Shown here piece after piece: positions 45,150 to 56,235 of a stretch of 64,000 nt of DNA. Each line of letters opens with the position of its first letter. The first letter of the stretch is position 1. The stretch lies in contig NC_087068.1 in the NCBI RefSeq assembly GCF_963678635.1, positions 14,080,027 to 14,144,026 of the forward strand, in the 5' to 3' direction. The translations under genes were made by a program, and so were the position numbers. Under the pieces are notes generated by a model. The model saw only the letters and a list, made by a program, of their open reading frames with translations, had not been told where the DNA came from and did no database searches. This DNA comes from Symsagittifera roscoffensis. Lineage: Eukaryota > Xenacoelomorpha > Acoela > Convolutidae.

Positions 45150-48100
45150 ATGGCTACTCAAACACACTGCCTTATTTGTAAAAGCAGCCTGCGAGGCGGA
45201 GGTGTTTGGTGCTTCACATGCCCAGGCTACATGCATGTAAAACGCAGCGGCCTAGCCGCAGCAGTGATCACTATGACGATTTCAGTTGTCATCGCTGCAC
45301 CTCCCAATTTCATTCAGCTGACGACAAGCATGAATGCAATCCCCCAACCCTAGCTACAACCACGCTCCCCCAACTGCACCCTCATCCTTCCACTGCCCCA
45401 CACTCACAAAACTCAGGAGAGTCTTCCACTATAGAACCTAGAACAACACAAGACCCATGGTCAAACCCCTGTCCAGAACTCATAGAAACCACCAGGAAAA
45501 TATACACCCAAGTGGTCCACTGGAAACCGGTCTTATTGATCTTGTCAAAAAATAAAGCTGGTTATAACTTCATTGAAACCCTCAATAGAACTTTGAACAG
45601 CCTAATAGAAAACAACAAAAACACCTTCGCAATGCACGCAGCAATGATTTTTCCAAACTTAATAATGTGCAAAACAAAGTCCGAAATTGATGGATCCTTA
45701 ACCAAAACAATAGCAAGGCGACATAAGCAATGGCAAGACGGAGACCTGGATGGACTACATAACGAAGGAAAGGCGCTGCAAATGCGCTTGTTGAAAGGAA
45801 GTAGAAGAAAAACTGAAACTGAAGCACAACAGTTCATCAAACTAATGAATACTGGAAAAGCATCAAACGCAATTGCAAAACTAACAGACACATCTAAAGG
45901 CGTTCTTTCGCTCGACAAGATTGTCAAAGGTAAGACAGTAGAACAGAATCTCATAGAGAAACACCCACCATCTAAACCAATTGGTGAGAACTATATTACA
46001 CCAGTCTCAAACGAAACAATTCCTTTCCATCCATCGATATTTGATCAAATAAACGGTCAACAAATCAAGAAGGCAGCCATGAGAACGCACGGATCGCACG
46101 GACCATCTGGCCTCGTTGCAAATGAATGGAGACGTATTCTAACACACCATGGGCAACAATCAGTTGAAATTTCAAAAACAATTGCTAAAATTGCCAAAAA
46201 AATGGCCACAGAAGAACTAAATCCAGAACTAATTGAACGATATAACGCATGCAGATTAATACCCTTAGATAAGAATCCAGGGGTAAGACCCATAGGCATA
46301 GGAGAAGTTATGCGTAGGATAATAGGGCGAACAATAACTTAATGCCTAAAAAACGAACTCATGTCGCTGGGTTCAAACTACCAACTCTGCCTAGGACAAA
46401 AAAGTGGCATTGATTATGCGATCCACACGCTAAGAGATCAAAACAGCAAAACTTCCGCCGATGCTGTTTTACTGATAGGTGCCGAAAACGCTTTCAACTC
46501 GCTGAACCGAAAGCTGGCATTAAAAAACATCGAAAATACCTGCCCTTCCTTTTTAACAGCGACTAAGAACTCCTATCCATCTAAGCTATTCGTTAACAAA
46601 AAAAAAACAATCTACTCTCAAGAAGGGACAACCCAGGGGGATCCACTAGCAATGGTCATGTACGGTCTAGCCATAATACCCCTCATAAAACTCTTATCAG
46701 TAGACGATGTAACCCAGAAATGGTACGCAGACGACGGAATTGCAGTCGGTAAATTAAGCAATCTACGAACCGTCCTCGATAAAATTGTATCACTGGGTAA
46801 ATTTTTCGGCTACCACGTGAAAGCATTTAAATGCCAACTCATTGTCAAAGATGAAAAACTCGGTGAAGCTCAGAAAATCATTGCAAATACAGGAATCAAT
46901 ATGAAGGCAGGAGCCCAAGTGCTTGGTGCAGTTATAGGAATAGAATCTGAATGTAAAAAGTTCCTCTAATTTCAATAGAATGAGCAAATCAAAATTTTAA
47001 AAAATTAACAATAATCGCTAAAAGCTCCCCTCAAAACATTTATGCCTGCTATACTAAAGGAGTTCAAGAAAAGCTTTCATTTCTTGCCAGGACAACGCCT
47101 AACACTATGGAAAACTTAGAAGCATGTGAAAATATTATCGAAGAACAATTATTACCTAACCTAGTCGGTAAAGGCACTTTAAACACCCAGTTCCGTGAGA
47201 TATCTTCCTTACCCCTTGAAATGGGCGGACTTAACATCAAGCTGCCATCCGATCATGAAAGCTACCGAATGGTCTAAGGAAACATCACTAGTACTGGAAT
47301 CTCAAGATCCTATTACAGCAGTAACAATGCAAGAAAAAATATGTACGAAAATCAAAAATTGAAAACTGATTAAACAAATCGAAAAAAAACCTCATTAACT
47401 CCTTAAATGAAACAGATAAATACGCAATCGACCCGGTCTCTAAAAAGGGAGCCTCTCACTGGCTCAAAGCTCTACCACTGAGCAGATACAACTTCAACCT
47501 GAATAAACAGAGTTCAGAGATATTTTTTACTTAAGATACGGATGGGAACCAACCAAAACCCCACTCACGTGTGCATGTGGTGCTGATTTTAACTTGACAC
47601 ATGCGCTTCACTGTGCAAAGGGTGGTTACACACACATAAGACACAATGAAATTAGAGACACATTCGCCAACCTCATGAACGAGGTTTGCCATGACGTCGA
47701 GATTGAGCCGAATTTTCAGCCGTTGCAAGGCAAAAGCTTTGACAACAATTCAACTACAACTGAAGATGAGACACGACTTGACATTAAGGCAAACGGACTC
47801 TGGGGTTCACGATTCAGCCGCGCTTTCTTTGATGTGAACATTTTCAACCCCCATGCCAAAACATCGCGAAAACTGCATAAGGATGCATACAAATACCACG
47901 AAACGCTAAAGAACTCCAAATATCAGCAAAGAATTTTAAACGTAGAGCAGAGTAGCTTCTGCCCGCTAATTTTTGGATGCACCGATGGCGCTGCTCCAAC
48001 AGCGACGCGGACGATGCAGCGATTGGCCAAAATAAGAACTAAAATAAGCTTCGCGCTCCTGAGGAGCTCTATACTTTGTATAAGGGGGTGCAGATCGCTA

Positions 48101-48163
48101 CGCAAAGTTCAATTGATCGACAACTCCATAAGCGCTATTGTAGAGGAAGGACGGCTAAGATAA
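45150..48163 (+). mobile_element. Non-LTR-type retroelement: zinc finger, reverse transcriptase, nuclease-like end (defective)
   Basis: An ATG at 45150 starts a PHD/RING-like zinc finger (CLICKSSL, CFTCPGYMH), which continues in another frame (DDFSCHRCTS) from 45206. That frame runs to a single stop at 46340-46342 and then resumes in register to 46969. RT landmarks: YNACRLIPLDKNPGVRPIGI, GQKSGIDYAIHTLRDQ, GTTQGDPLAMVMYGLA and YADDG. Motif A reads LLIGAENAFNSLN, with Gly where the family has the catalytic Asp. After a decayed stretch, 47594-48163 gives HALHCAKGGYTHIRHNEIRD, RLDIKANGLW and AFFDVNIFNP, which fits a restriction-like PD-(D/E)XK nuclease domain. The architecture is that of early-branching LINEs; the clade is unassigned. 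The copy is dead. Confidence 0.8.
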
Positions 48164-48850
48164 ATTAACATTACGACGATGCATTTAATGCTGATTTATG
48201 ACTTCATTGCTGATATATATGCATTTTTATATCGCTGGTATGGCCTTATCCAGCTTGTGCACTTACCGTAACTAAACGGAAGGGCCCTTTCATAATTTAG
48301 GTTTTTTTTAGAATTATTTAATACATTAAAAAAGATAATTTCAGAGTTGATGGTCAGATGTATTGAGCTATTGAATTTATTTGAAGTCCACTTTGTCTGA
48401 TGTAACAGTGGCCCGGAAAAACATACCGACGGAGAGTAAAGCTAGATTCTAAAACGACTGACTAGCGTCTTAATAGAGCTTGACGTGCTTTTAGCCAGTT
48501 CAATGTTGTTCTCGTAACATCGGAACGACAAATTTCTTAGTTTTTAAAGGCTATCGACCGAACCGCGCAAAATAACTTGATTACATGCAAAAATAGTGAG
48601 CTCATGGCTGGTTCCCAGCATCCCGAGACCACGAGGTCACTCCTAAAATAGGGCTGATACTATATTACTATAAAGATGGTATATTACTATTGTTTTCGTT
48701 CAGTAGAGAAAGTTATCCTATCCTTCGGAGATGGATAAACCCTTTCCCCTAAACTCATTATCTGAAACTGAAGTCGATGTTAAATAAATTCAATTGAAGA
48801 CATTACACGAAGCTAAAACTTGTTAAAATAAATGTTTTTCAGTCACCACT
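48164..48850. other. Retroelement 3' flank and intergenic DNA
   Basis: No ORF, repeat boundary or RNA gene recognised. It probably includes the 3' UTR of the preceding element. Confidence 0.4.
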
Positions 48851-48859
48851 CCGGACTCC

Positions 48860-50740
48860 TCCGGTTTCTCGGGTCTTCGTGAAGAAGCCTCTTCCTCACG
48901 ATCGGGAAGGGTTGCAATACCTCCCGTCAGTCTTTCTGATCCACGATAGGTGTTGTGCTCAGTAATGATTGTACCTGTTGGGAATTACGCTTCTTCGAAT
49001 GTCAAAGTTCTCCATCTGCAGTTTTTTCTGTCTATGCAGTCAAGGCTCTGGTTGATTCTAACCAGTAAAAATTTTCTGTCGGAATTTCGTGTTTTTCAGT
49101 TTTCGTGAACTTTCAAGATCATTTCGTTTCTTTACTTTTGAACGAACTCTTTTAAATAACCATGTCAGTCGAAACTGACTCTTCCCATTTTGTTCTTTTT
49201 AACCGATGAGACCGTTAATTGTGAAAATTGGCAAATCATACGATCAAAATCTTTGACATAACTTTCGTTTTTTCATGTTAACTTCGATGTCACCCCGGAC
49301 AACATGGTCAGTTTCCTCATTGAACTTCGAGTAACTCATAAATTGTACAGTGTCATCCAACAGAGTTTACAAAAACTCACACCAAAAAGTAATTTTATCT
49401 ACACCACAACGACTCACTACGTGCTGTAAATGGTATCATACTACAACGCTATAGCTTAATAACAGCTCCCCAATCTGCACTCTGAAGATATTATCTATAA
49501 AAAGATAACTTTTCTGACTTCTAGTGTCATTGTCCCAGGTTAAGTTTTTTACTCCTAGGGTTGAAAAGTGTTGGGACGCAGGATAAACCTGCCAATCAAG
49601 AAACTTAAATTATCTCACAATGACTCGTCCCAATCGGATTTTTGGTTGTTTTTGGTTCTGAAAATTGAAATTGAGAAACTCGGTGGCTAGAAGAAACAAT
49701 GAAACAATCGCCCTCTCCGAGAGATTTATCAAGTTCCATCAAGTTACCATATAAAGAACAGTTCTCTGAAATGATTAAACACATTCATGCAGGCTGTAAT
49801 ACTTTGAATATGTTTTCCTTTCAAGCTTCTCTAAAGAATTAGCAAGGGTCTCTAAAACACAAAGAGACTCACAAGAAAAATTCATAATTGCATCAATGAC
49901 AAACTCCAAACAACTGGAACTTTTCATCAAGTTTCCTTATGAAGCTTTTTTGGCTTGGTTGCTCATTTGATTTTTCCGAACAAAACCATTCTGTTTCTTT
50001 TCTTTAACTTTGTTGTAAATCTTTCTTTCGTTTTTTTTTGTTGTTTAGAATTTCTAAGTCTACTAAATTCTTCAAACCGTCTTGCGCTTCTTGTCATTTG
50101 GCTGTTGTCAATGCTCCCTCCCCTCTTCCTGTGATATCGACTCTGCACTGTCGGTTTGGTGGATTGCATCAAATCATTGTCCATTCTGACGTCGTTGGGG
50201 CAGTCCTCCAACAGCTCTACCCTTCTACCATCTGCTTATAACGGGGAAAAGGAACTACAGTAATTTCTCTGTGTCCTGCAGAGGCTGTTGCGGACGCAAA
50301 ACGTCACATTTCTCTCCAGATTTTCCTTCAGTATTTTTTCCCTTCTCTCTTCCATCGCAATCTTTTTTTTTTCAAGGTCCTCTTCACCTCAGTGGTTACC
50401 GCATTCCGATGAGTCAAGAAAGCTCGCATGAAAACTTTTGATCCTTTTTCCAGTTGATACGAACAGTACACTCTGATGTGCTTCGACATATGCTTTTTCG
50501 CATATTCGTTTAACCAGCGGTCATGTTGGCTCCGAACCATGTTATAAGCCGCTTCTGACTCATATCTTTTCACTTCCATCGGAATGTTCAAGATCTTACA
50601 CATTGTCTCAAAAAATCTAAGTATTTAAAACAATTCTTCCAACTGTTCTTTAGTCGGTGCTTCCTGTCTGATGTTCTCTCTTACATGAGCTTCAACCCAT
50701 CATCACAAAACCGGTTTTTCTTTCAATTTGTAGACCGCTA
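48860..50740 (-). pseudogene. Decayed coding-like block, family unknown
   Basis: Several - strand stretches have protein-like composition but are joined only through stops and frameshifts. About 50690-50328: IRQEAPTKEQLEELF, a stop, then KILNIPMEVKRYESEAAYNM, QHDRWLNEYAKKHMSKHIRV and YCSYQLEKGSKVFMRAFLTH. A shift in an A-run near 50365 leads to a coiled-coil-like stretch (KKKIAMEERREKILKENLER). About 50235-49963: VELLEDCPNDVRMDNDLM, RSARRFEEFSRLRNSKQQ and a lysine-rich end. About 49000-48860: IITEHNTYRGSERLTGGIAT and PDREEEASSRRPEKPEESGV. The last stretch can also be read on the + strand as an exon after a good acceptor (TTTTTCAG at 48841). I do not recognise the family; it may be a dead transposon or host pseudogene. 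Confidence 0.4.
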
Positions 50741-50854
50741 AATGTGTGGGCTAATAACAATTTCGATAACATTTTGTTCAGTCTCCCTTCCTCAAAATTA
50801 AAAGTTTTTTGGGAAGATAATGTGCATCTCACTAGCAGATATTGTGGATCTCTC

Positions 50855-50985
50855 TCCCCACGTTTAATCCCGACCGACCCCACGTTTACTCATCCCCCCC
50901 CCACGTTCACTTCCCTCGCCAGTTTTTACCTCCAGTTTATAACCCCCACCCCTAGTTTACCTCACCCAAGTTTTTCCCCTCCCAT
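50855..50985 (+). repeat. Degenerate C/T-rich tandem repeat
   Basis: Units of the type CCC(A/C)CGTTTAC...CC recur about seven times at 15-20-base spacing (CCACGTTTA, CCACGTTTACTC, CCACGTTCAC, CCAGTTTTTA, CCAGTTTATA, CTAGTTTAC, CAAGTTTTT). No coding potential. Confidence 0.6.
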
Positions 50986-50999
50986 GTATTGAGAAAGTT

Positions 51000-53017
51000 G
51001 AGAAAAAATGTTTAAGAAACCTAACTTGAATTGAGTTGAAATTTATATCTAGTAATTGCATTAAAAAGGAAATGATTAAATTTGTAATTTTTATTAATTA
51101 GTTCCCAAAATTTATAATATATTATATAAAATCAATTATAATTGATTATAATGGATTATATTAACCTTTGAAATATTAGGATTATAATCCATGCTTAAAA
51201 AATTATAATCGATCATTTTCTGATTTTATAAATACCGACACAATAATGACAACATAAACGGTTAAGATCCATTCACGCTCGTCGGTGCGGGTAAGCATAA
51301 TTACCGATGCCTCTGCTTAAATCAGATCCTTCGTTGATAACTCAAAATGTATTGCTGTGATCATCTTTTATGTTTACAGAACCTATTAATCTTTTTAAAA
51401 GGTTGACTTCTTTAGCTCACTTTACTCTTCGAACCTCTGTGTAGAAATTCTTCTCGTTCAATCAAAACTAGCCAATTAAAAAATCCTCGAAGAACCTCAC
51501 TTCAGTTAATTTTTTTTACCGTATGACTATTTTTCAAAACCAATTGTTTTTTTTAATGATATTTCATGGCTTAGAGTATTTGGGTATCAGGTTTACGGTA
51601 TACCAGTAAATATAAATACTTATTAATATTTATAATGAGAGTTGAGACAAACGAAAAAAAATGACAGAATTTGTTTTTTCCGATAATGTAATTTGTATGT
51701 AAAAAACTTTTCATTTGAAACTCAGAGACCAATTAGAGTTATTGTTTAGTTCAAATTGTTATCTTTCAATTTTTCAATTTTTGTTAAAACTTCAAACATA
51801 AAAATTTAAGTTTGGGTTTTCTGCGTAGTTTGGGCGAACAGTTTTAAATAGTTACCAAAAATTTCTAACCCTGAAATTTATCTCTTTTTTTTTCATTAAG
51901 AAAGTAGAATTGAACTAAGCGACTACCTATTGTACGCGACTTCTGCATGTCGTTGAACATTCAACGTTATCTGGTTGACCATTCAAAAACTCTTGAAGTT
52001 GTATAGATTTGGAAAAACATAAAGAAATTAACAGAAATAATAAAACCTGAAAAAATGAGCAAGTTATTTTCATTTATTTCAAAATGGTTTTTTTTTTGAA
52101 CAAGAGCATGCAATTTTTCAACTAAAACAATGTTGTCCAAATCTGATTTTGAAACTTTGAAATAAAATAAAGGCTGGATAGAAATTTTTCAATGAAATCT
52201 ACCCTAAATCTTATTTTTTGCACAGAAACTATTTAATTTTCATCTAATACATCTATGAAAAAACATCTTGAAAGAATAATTTAAAATCAGTTCACGCTTG
52301 ATCCAAACAATAAAAACGTTGATTCAACATGTTTTTTGTATACATTAATCGTAGGGTTGTAAGGTAAATTTTCACTTGTTATATCACTTATTACTTTGCA
52401 TTAGGTTGGTACAACTATCTAACTTCCTCAGGTAATCTAGTCTAGAGAATAACATTTTTGTCGAGCTAACGTGAGATTGGATTTATACACAACCAGGAGA
52501 TTTTTTTCTGGCTATGAAAAAACTTTAAGAAAATCCTTTTTTCATCTAAAACTTTATAAAGTTTTTCTGGGCTGCAAAATAAACATCAAAAATTAAAAAT
52601 TTTTTATATTAAATAAAAATGGCACGGGTTATAAAGGATGCTGCATTCGCAACTTCTCTTTCGAAAGATATTTAAAAAAAACGACTGCACTGATTGCATT
52701 TTTTTCGTAACAAATATGTTTGCAACAACTCAAATATGTTAACCCTTGGGTGAGCATATTCATGGCAAGTGATAAGTTTTGCATTCTAGCTCGACAGAAT
52801 GAAGTTTGAAGTTCGGGTCCCATTACTTCTTGAGTGGTGAAAAAATTTCTCCAGTAACCAACAGAGTTTTTTCGTGAGTTCATGTTTTTCATGATCAGAA
52901 ATCAGTTCACAGAAAAACTGTATAATTGGAAGATTATCATAAACTGCCTTATTAATGTAGACGCATACAATTATAAGGAAGAAAAATTGTAAATTGTGTT
53001 TCAGGTATATATTTTTA
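51000..53017. other. AT-rich intergenic DNA with TTATAAT palindromes
   Basis: No gene seen. The part 51112-51225 carries several short palindromes built on TTATAAT, including CAATTATAATTG and GGATTATAATCC. Confidence 0.5.
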
Positions 53018-53980
53018 AAAACAACAATATTATGCTTTTGTTTCTTCATTCTATCCTTTTAAAAAGGAGTGAAAATAACCAGTGATACTATTTCATCTTT
53101 TTCATCAGATGCGGCAATTTTTTTTAGCCAAACAGATTGCGCTTTTTCCATTTCAAAAAAGTAAAATTAAGATCTCAGTAACAAAAAATATTTCAATAAA
53201 AAATGTTTCGGTCTTTTTCGCTGTAAATTTATTTTTGAACCTTTTTAACAAACATACCTTCACAAGTTTGTTTGACGAGAAAAAATTATAATTTCCAATC
53301 TGAATAGTAACAAGAACCTCTCTAAGAAAAGGTTTAAGAAAACGTTTAAGAAAATTTTTAAATAAAGCATGGGCATTTTTCAATTTTTATCTGTTTTCTT
53401 GTCAGAAGTTTTCTGAATCTATGCTATAGCTAGCTTTAGAAAATCTCGGAGAGAATCAACTTTGCATTAAGCACAATGCCACAAAAACTAAATATAACAA
53501 CTAAGTAAAAACAACAATAGTATGCTTTTATTTTTTTATTCTATCCTTTTAAAAAGGAGTGAAAGTAACCAGTGATACTATTTCATCTTTTTGATCAGAT
53601 GTGGCAATTTGTTAGCCAAACAGATTACGTTTTTTCCATTTCAAAAAACGAAACTTAAGATCTCAGTAACAAAAAATATTTCAACAAAAAATGTTTCGGT
53701 CTTTTTCGCTGTAAATTTATTTTTGAACCTTTTTAACAAACATACCTTCACAAGTTTGCTTGAAGAGAAAAAAATATAATTTTCAATCTCTGAATAGTTA
53801 CAAGAACCTCTGTAAGAAAAAATTTAAGAAAACGTTTAAGAAAGTTTTTGAATAGAGCATGGAATTTTTCAATTTTTATCTGTTTTCTTGTCAGAAGTTT
53901 TCTGAATCTATGCTATTGCTAGCGTTAGAAAATTTTGGCGAGAATCAACTTTGCATTAAGCACAATGCCACAAAAAATAA
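53018..53980. repeat. Tandem duplication, two units of about 475 bp
   Basis: The units 53018-53492 and 53507-53980 align end to end. Both start AAAACAACAATA and end TTTGCATTAAGCACAATGCC, and both contain AAAAATATTTCAA(T/C)AAAAAATG. Differences are scattered substitutions and small indels, so the duplication is moderately old. The parallel small ORFs in both are a by-product. Confidence 0.85.
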
Positions 53981-56235
53981 GTATATCAGTAGTCGAGGCA
54001 ATTTTATCAATGTCTAAGCAATATTTCAAGCTAATAAAACTTTGTAGCTTGAAAGTATAGCCAATTTTATTTCGAAATGTTAAAAAATAATTTTTGTATT
54101 AGGAAAAATCTTTGAAAGTTTTGACAGCCGTTTAAAGTTGCAGGAGTTTTTTTGTTGAAAACTGAAAAAATCCAGAAAAAAATCGGAAAAAAATCCAAAA
54201 AAAAATCCAAAAAAAAATCCGAAATTTCCAGAAAAGAAATCCAAAAAAAATCCGAAAAAAAATCCAAAAAAAAATCCGAAACACTATGTTAAGCAAAAAC
54301 TAACATACTTTGAGAAGGCTTTAATAAAAAATTGTTTATGTTTTTTTAATTCGGAACGATTTATATTAAAACTTGTGCTTTAATAGCTCGAACTACATTG
54401 CGCGTTAGGTAGCCAAAGTTTTCCAAACCCCCATAACTTTACAAAAAATAAAAACGGTCAAAATGTTTTTTTTTCAGCTGAAGAAATCAGTACATTTTAA
54501 ATACTAAAACTTTTTTGAAAAATGGCCGTTAGAAAGTCGAAACTAATGTGGATATAAAAACCAAGCCGAGCACAAATACTCTGTCTTTTGCTTCGAAAGT
54601 CGGAAAAAAAATTTTCAAAAAAAGGTAGTTTTTGTATAGAGACCACAAAAAATTAAATAAGACTATTTATCTAAAAACTCTGAAAAATCTAGTTCTAAAA
54701 TCTAGTTTGGAAACTTTTTTTTGGGTACGAGTAGGCTTTTGTTAAGCAAACAAAAAATGTTACAAAAAATTTTGCTGGCGTATTAAAAAGCTTGAGCCTA
54801 ATTTTTAGAGAATTAATAGGATGGGGACCAGATTTCCAAGTAAGACCTTACCAGGTGCTTAAGTATTACAATTTTTTTTGCAAAAACACAACAGCTACAA
54901 ACCAGTGGATTTTTACTTGTCAACAATTTCGCTAGGTATTTAGGAGCATTTTTATTATAGGACTTACAAAAACAGTAATTTAAATTCTATAGATCTATCA
55001 TATGGTACAGTTGTGCCAGCCATATAAATTGCGCTCTGTTCAAATGTTGCTTGTCTGTAGTGCTTAATTTTTTTTATTTAATAACTCTAGGAACTTTCAA
55101 TCAAAAAGTTTTGGAAGATTTTCAGGGCACAAAATTTTTGTTCATCTTGAAAAGCATGAAAAATGCGGAGTAGGTTGAAAAGCATTGAAATCTGCTGGGA
55201 CTTGAATTAAGCTTGGGTGGGCTGTTTTCAGTCGCTCTAAACGTACTTCAATTGTTTTAAGATTGGAATTTTGGAGGAAAATTGCAAAACAGAGGAGCAA
55301 AATCACTTTTTTGCTGAGTTTTTGGTACAACGAAGTGAGTTTTTTTGAGTGATTTTCTGAACATTTCCGAGGACGCCCTTGCACTTTGAGAAAAAATTTC
55401 GCACAATTTGTAGGAAGATGTCTTTATCCCTTGAAAATTTATTAACAATATCAACAATTGATTAATTTGGTTTGAAAGAATGCAATATTATCATCTAAAA
55501 TATAATCTAATTTTCAAAAAAAGGTTTTTTCTAGCAGTTCGTTTTTTTCTAAACCAAAAATAGTTTTCGAAAAAAATTAAATTCGTTTTTAGAAATGCTT
55601 AGAACTTTCTGCTATACTTGTTTACGTTTTGAGATAGCCCCCATTTTATTATTCTAATAAGAAAATGAGCTGTTTTTCAAAAAAAGCACCCTCCTTCCTC
55701 CCTCGGTACCGCGACTTTTCGCAACAAATGACAGTTCCCAAAGTTAACGAGATCTACAGCTCGCTAGATTCAAAACTGACTATAAGCGCTGTATTAACAA
55801 GTAGAAACCGCTTGCTCCCTTTCGCTTCGTTGCGCTTAAATTCCGCACTAGTGACTGCGCGTGAATCGGTTATGACTGTTCATTTAAATGGTTCTGCTTA
55901 GTATGAAAAATATATTTTTAATTGGTTACATGATTTTTGCCAGCCGTCGCTTTTGCGAGTTGTCGTATTTTGAAAGCCCTAGATCTACAAGGCAACTAAT
56001 GCGAGGTCATTTAATTCTCTTTAATTAAAATAATAAAAAGAAAACAAATTTCGAATGGAGAATTTAACTTCAATTTTGTCTCCAATATTTTTACATACTA
56101 TGATCATCATTCATCATTTGATATCAATAAAAACTATAATTCGGAAATTGTAATTGATCCAAACATCGGGAAATTGTAATTGATCCACTTTACTCCGAAG
56201 GGTTTGATTCGATTTGGACTGGCTGTGGTTGAACA
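53981..56235. other. Intergenic DNA downstream of the peptide gene
   Basis: It holds an A-rich simple repeat with AAAATCC units (54165-54285) and a reverse-strand R1 fragment at about 54525-54612 (5' end CCGACTTTCGAAGCAAAAG on the - strand). Otherwise nothing is recognised. A 78-codon + strand ORF at 55665-55901 has no visible domain. The peptide gene 3' UTR should occupy roughly the last 200 bases and contains a doubled AATTGTAATTGATCCA-type unit. Confidence 0.45.

Noticed and set aside
45562-46299. - strand ORFs opposite the retroelement
   Set aside because: Shadows of the + strand RT frame. Leucine/serine-rich with no motif of their own.
55665-55901. 78-codon + strand ORF with fairly balanced codons
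   Set aside because: No signal peptide, domain, repeat or splice partner could be found. Left as intergenic.
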